DNA of 6,949 bases from RGIG250 sp964540025 (lineage in GTDB: Bacteria > Bacillota > Negativicutes > Selenomonadales > Selenomonadaceae): the NCBI GenBank assembly GCA_964540025.1, contig CAZIKQ010000071.1, forward strand, positions 1 through 6,949, in the 5' to 3' direction. Positions 5,821 through 6,949 of the stretch are shown piece after piece (position 1 is the first letter of the stretch; each line of letters starts with the position of its first letter). The notes beneath the pieces are model-generated. The model worked only from the letters and a program-made list of their open reading frames with translations, made no database searches and was not told where the DNA came from. A program made the position numbers and the translations under genes.

Positions 5821-6462
5821 ATGTCATCAATACGGATAATCGACAGTTCCCGGCGATTCGGCCGGCGGAAGCGGCGGCGGTACACCCGCCTGGCGGTCAT
5901 TGTCTGCCTGCTGCTGGCCGGGGGATTTCTGCTCTGGTCTTCCCCTCTGGAGAAGGAAATACAGGAAAAGACTATCCGCCAGGCGGCAGACGACGCCCGG
6001 ACCCGGCAGGGGATGGTTTTTGCCGGATGGTACGGTGAACATCAGGAACACCTGCTGCAGCTGGATCGGGTGTGGCAGAGCTACATTTTGATCCAGCGGC
6101 AGTTTGCCGAAGAGGAAATCGGCGTGGAGTCGGCCCATGAACGGCTGGCGGAGCTGGCGGAACAGGCGGCGGAGGCGGAGCGGGCTATCCGCCGGGAAAA
6201 GCCCCCGCTGGAGCTGGAGGGAGAGGCCTACGACCTGACGGCGGTCATATACCACCGGACGGCGGACTATGCAAATCAGTTGAAGCTGATGGTTCAGGAG
6301 ACCAGCCGGGCGGCAGAGGGCTACTGCCGCTCCGAGGAGGAATTTGCGCCCGAGGTCATGAGCCGCAGGCTGCGGGAAATATCGGCACGGCTGAGCCCTA
6401 CGGCCCTGTTTACGGAAAAGGAGGTGGCCCGGCTCCGGGAGCTGTTCCGGGTAGAACGCTGA
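5821..6462 (+). CDS. Single-pass membrane protein of unknown function with charged helical ectodomain
   Basis: I do not recognise a family for this 213-residue protein. It begins with a very basic segment (RRFGRRKRRR at 11-20), then one hydrophobic helix at about 24-39 (LAVIVCLLLAGGFLLW), so an N-in, C-out topology is expected. The remaining 170 residues are rich in Glu, Arg, Ala and Leu and look helical and partly coiled-coil (for example RLAELAEQAAEAERAIRRE), with a short PP break at about residues 134-135, then LELEGEAYDL and a second helical stretch. There is one cysteine in the ectodomain and no enzymatic motif. AGGAG (5809-5813) lies 7 bases before the ATG. It follows the KilA-N gene by 32 bp in the same direction and may share its transcript, but it is GC-rich like the kinase region, unlike its two A/T-rich neighbours. 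The opposite-strand reading of this interval has the composition of a shadow frame. Confidence 0.75.
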   Translation: MSSIRIIDSSRRFGRRKRRRYTRLAVIVCLLLAGGFLLWSSPLEKEIQEKTIRQAADDARTRQGMVFAGWYGEHQEHLLQLDRVWQSYILIQRQFAEEEIGVESAHERLAELAEQAAEAERAIRREKPPLELEGEAYDLTAVIYHRTADYANQLKLMVQETSRAAEGYCRSEEEFAPEVMSRRLREISARLSPTALFTEKEVARLRELFRVER

Positions 6463-6523
6463 GCGAAAGTAACTTCTGCCGATTGTCAAGTGAAGCGGTC
6501 AAATGTTGTTGAATCTATTATGG

Positions 6524-6563
6524 AAAAAAACAGAGCATACAGGTTCCAGTTCCTATATGCTCT
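6524..6563 (-). terminator. Intrinsic terminator of the minus-strand PD-(D/E)XK gene
   Basis: Read on the minus strand, AGAGCATATAGG pairs with CCTGTATGCTCT over 12 bp with one G-U pair and an 8-base loop (6544-6551), then runs into a T-tract (A7 at 6524-6530 on the plus strand). It lies 47 bases past the stop codon of the minus-strand gene. On the plus strand the G-U pair becomes a C-A mismatch and no T-run follows, so it is directional. Confidence 0.9.
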
Positions 6564-6610
6564 AACGCTGTTACTATATTTTTATATTTGATTTTGAGTG
6601 ATATGATTGA

Positions 6611-6949
6611 TTACGCCAACTGCATAACCTCGGCTTCAAGTTCCCGCAATTCGTCTAATGGTAATGAGGGAACATATAACGCAATTTCATCAAGTGATAA
6701 CTTTCCCATTTTTATCATTCTTTTTGCCGTTTCCCTTGAGTTTTCCCTCGCAGCTTCATTCCTCATATCTTCCATAATTTTACACATAGCCGCAACTCCT
6801 TTCTCGTCCTGCTTAAAATATCGCGCCTTTTTAGCAAGTATTTCATAATGCATATCATCGGGATTAGTACATGAAAAATCGTGCATTAGCTTTCCGATTT
6901 CATCATTGCCCCTATATTTCCCATTGACATATATGATATGCGAACCGTC
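6611..6949 (-). CDS. PD-(D/E)XK nuclease family (Rpn/transposase-like) protein, C-terminal part
   Basis: The last 112 codons of a minus-strand gene that continues past the window edge; the frame stays open upstream of the first in-window ATG (6884-6886). The visible start reads DGSHIIYVNGKYRGNDEIGK, then LMHDFSCTNPDDMHYEILAKKARYFKQDEKG, a pattern I associate with the PDDEXK_2 (PF12784-type) putative transposase/recombination-promoting nuclease family that is abundant in Clostridia. The nuclease motif lies in the N-terminal half and would be outside the window, so activity cannot be judged. The C-terminal tail (ENSRETAKRMIKMGKLSLDEIALYVPSLPLDELRELE) is the charged helical tail with a short repeat-like SLDEIA/PLDELR segment common in these proteins. 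The gene is A/T-rich compared with the kinase region, is convergent with the membrane-protein gene, and has its own terminator. Confidence 0.8.
   Translation of the reverse strand, partial: DGSHIIYVNGKYRGNDEIGKLMHDFSCTNPDDMHYEILAKKARYFKQDEKGVAAMCKIMEDMRNEAARENSRETAKRMIKMGKLSLDEIALYVPSLPLDELRELEAEVMQLA

Noticed and set aside
5827..6489. Minus-strand open frame (220 codons) opposite the membrane-protein gene
   Set aside because: Rich in Arg, Pro, Leu, Gln and His with no domain, typical of the complement of a GC-rich gene; the plus-strand frame has a ribosome site and a coherent signal-anchor.

Overview
The window looks like chromosomal DNA from a gut-type Clostridia (Firmicutes), most likely near Oscillospiraceae/Lachnospiraceae. 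The basis is the style of the hybrid histidine kinase (substrate-binding-protein sensor domains, then a kinase core with an FNMSHDIRTPMNAIIGF H-box), AGGAGG-type ribosome binding sites, a consensus SigA-type promoter, and GC-rich palindromic intergenic repeats of a kind I associate with these families. This is inference from recall; no search was run.

Layout. Positions 1-289 hold no gene: the window opens inside a palindromic repeat (1-30), followed by a strong promoter (142-170) and a leader of roughly 110 nt. Positions 290-3937 encode a 1215-residue BvgS-like hybrid sensor kinase with a signal peptide, two periplasmic-type binding domains, one membrane helix, a 35-residue tandem-repeat coiled coil, a PAS-like region, HisKA, HATPase and a receiver. 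Positions 3938-4137 are a 200-bp gap filled by a composite inverted-repeat element plus a decayed palindrome. Positions 4138-5232 encode a receiver-HD-GYP response regulator, closed by a clear intrinsic terminator (5242-5271). Nothing resembling a second promoter is visible between the two genes, so kinase and regulator are probably one transcription unit. The likely logic is that an extracytoplasmic ligand sets kinase activity, phosphate reaches the HD-GYP receiver, and cyclic-di-GMP hydrolysis changes. No HPt domain is visible in the window.

The right part (5272-6949) is accessory and mosaic: an A/T-richer KilA-N domain gene that stops right after the domain (5375-5788), a GC-rich single-pass membrane protein of unknown function (5821-6462), and, on the minus strand, the C-terminal part of an A/T-richer PD-(D/E)XK (Rpn/transposase-like) protein running off the window (6611-6949) with its own terminator (6524-6563).

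The points most worth a second look are the near-identical 105-bp repeats that lengthen the kinase signalling helix with only silent differences between two copies, the composite palindromic element present in opposite orientations on both sides of the kinase gene, and the unrecognised membrane protein. I do not see a convincing wholly new multi-gene system.
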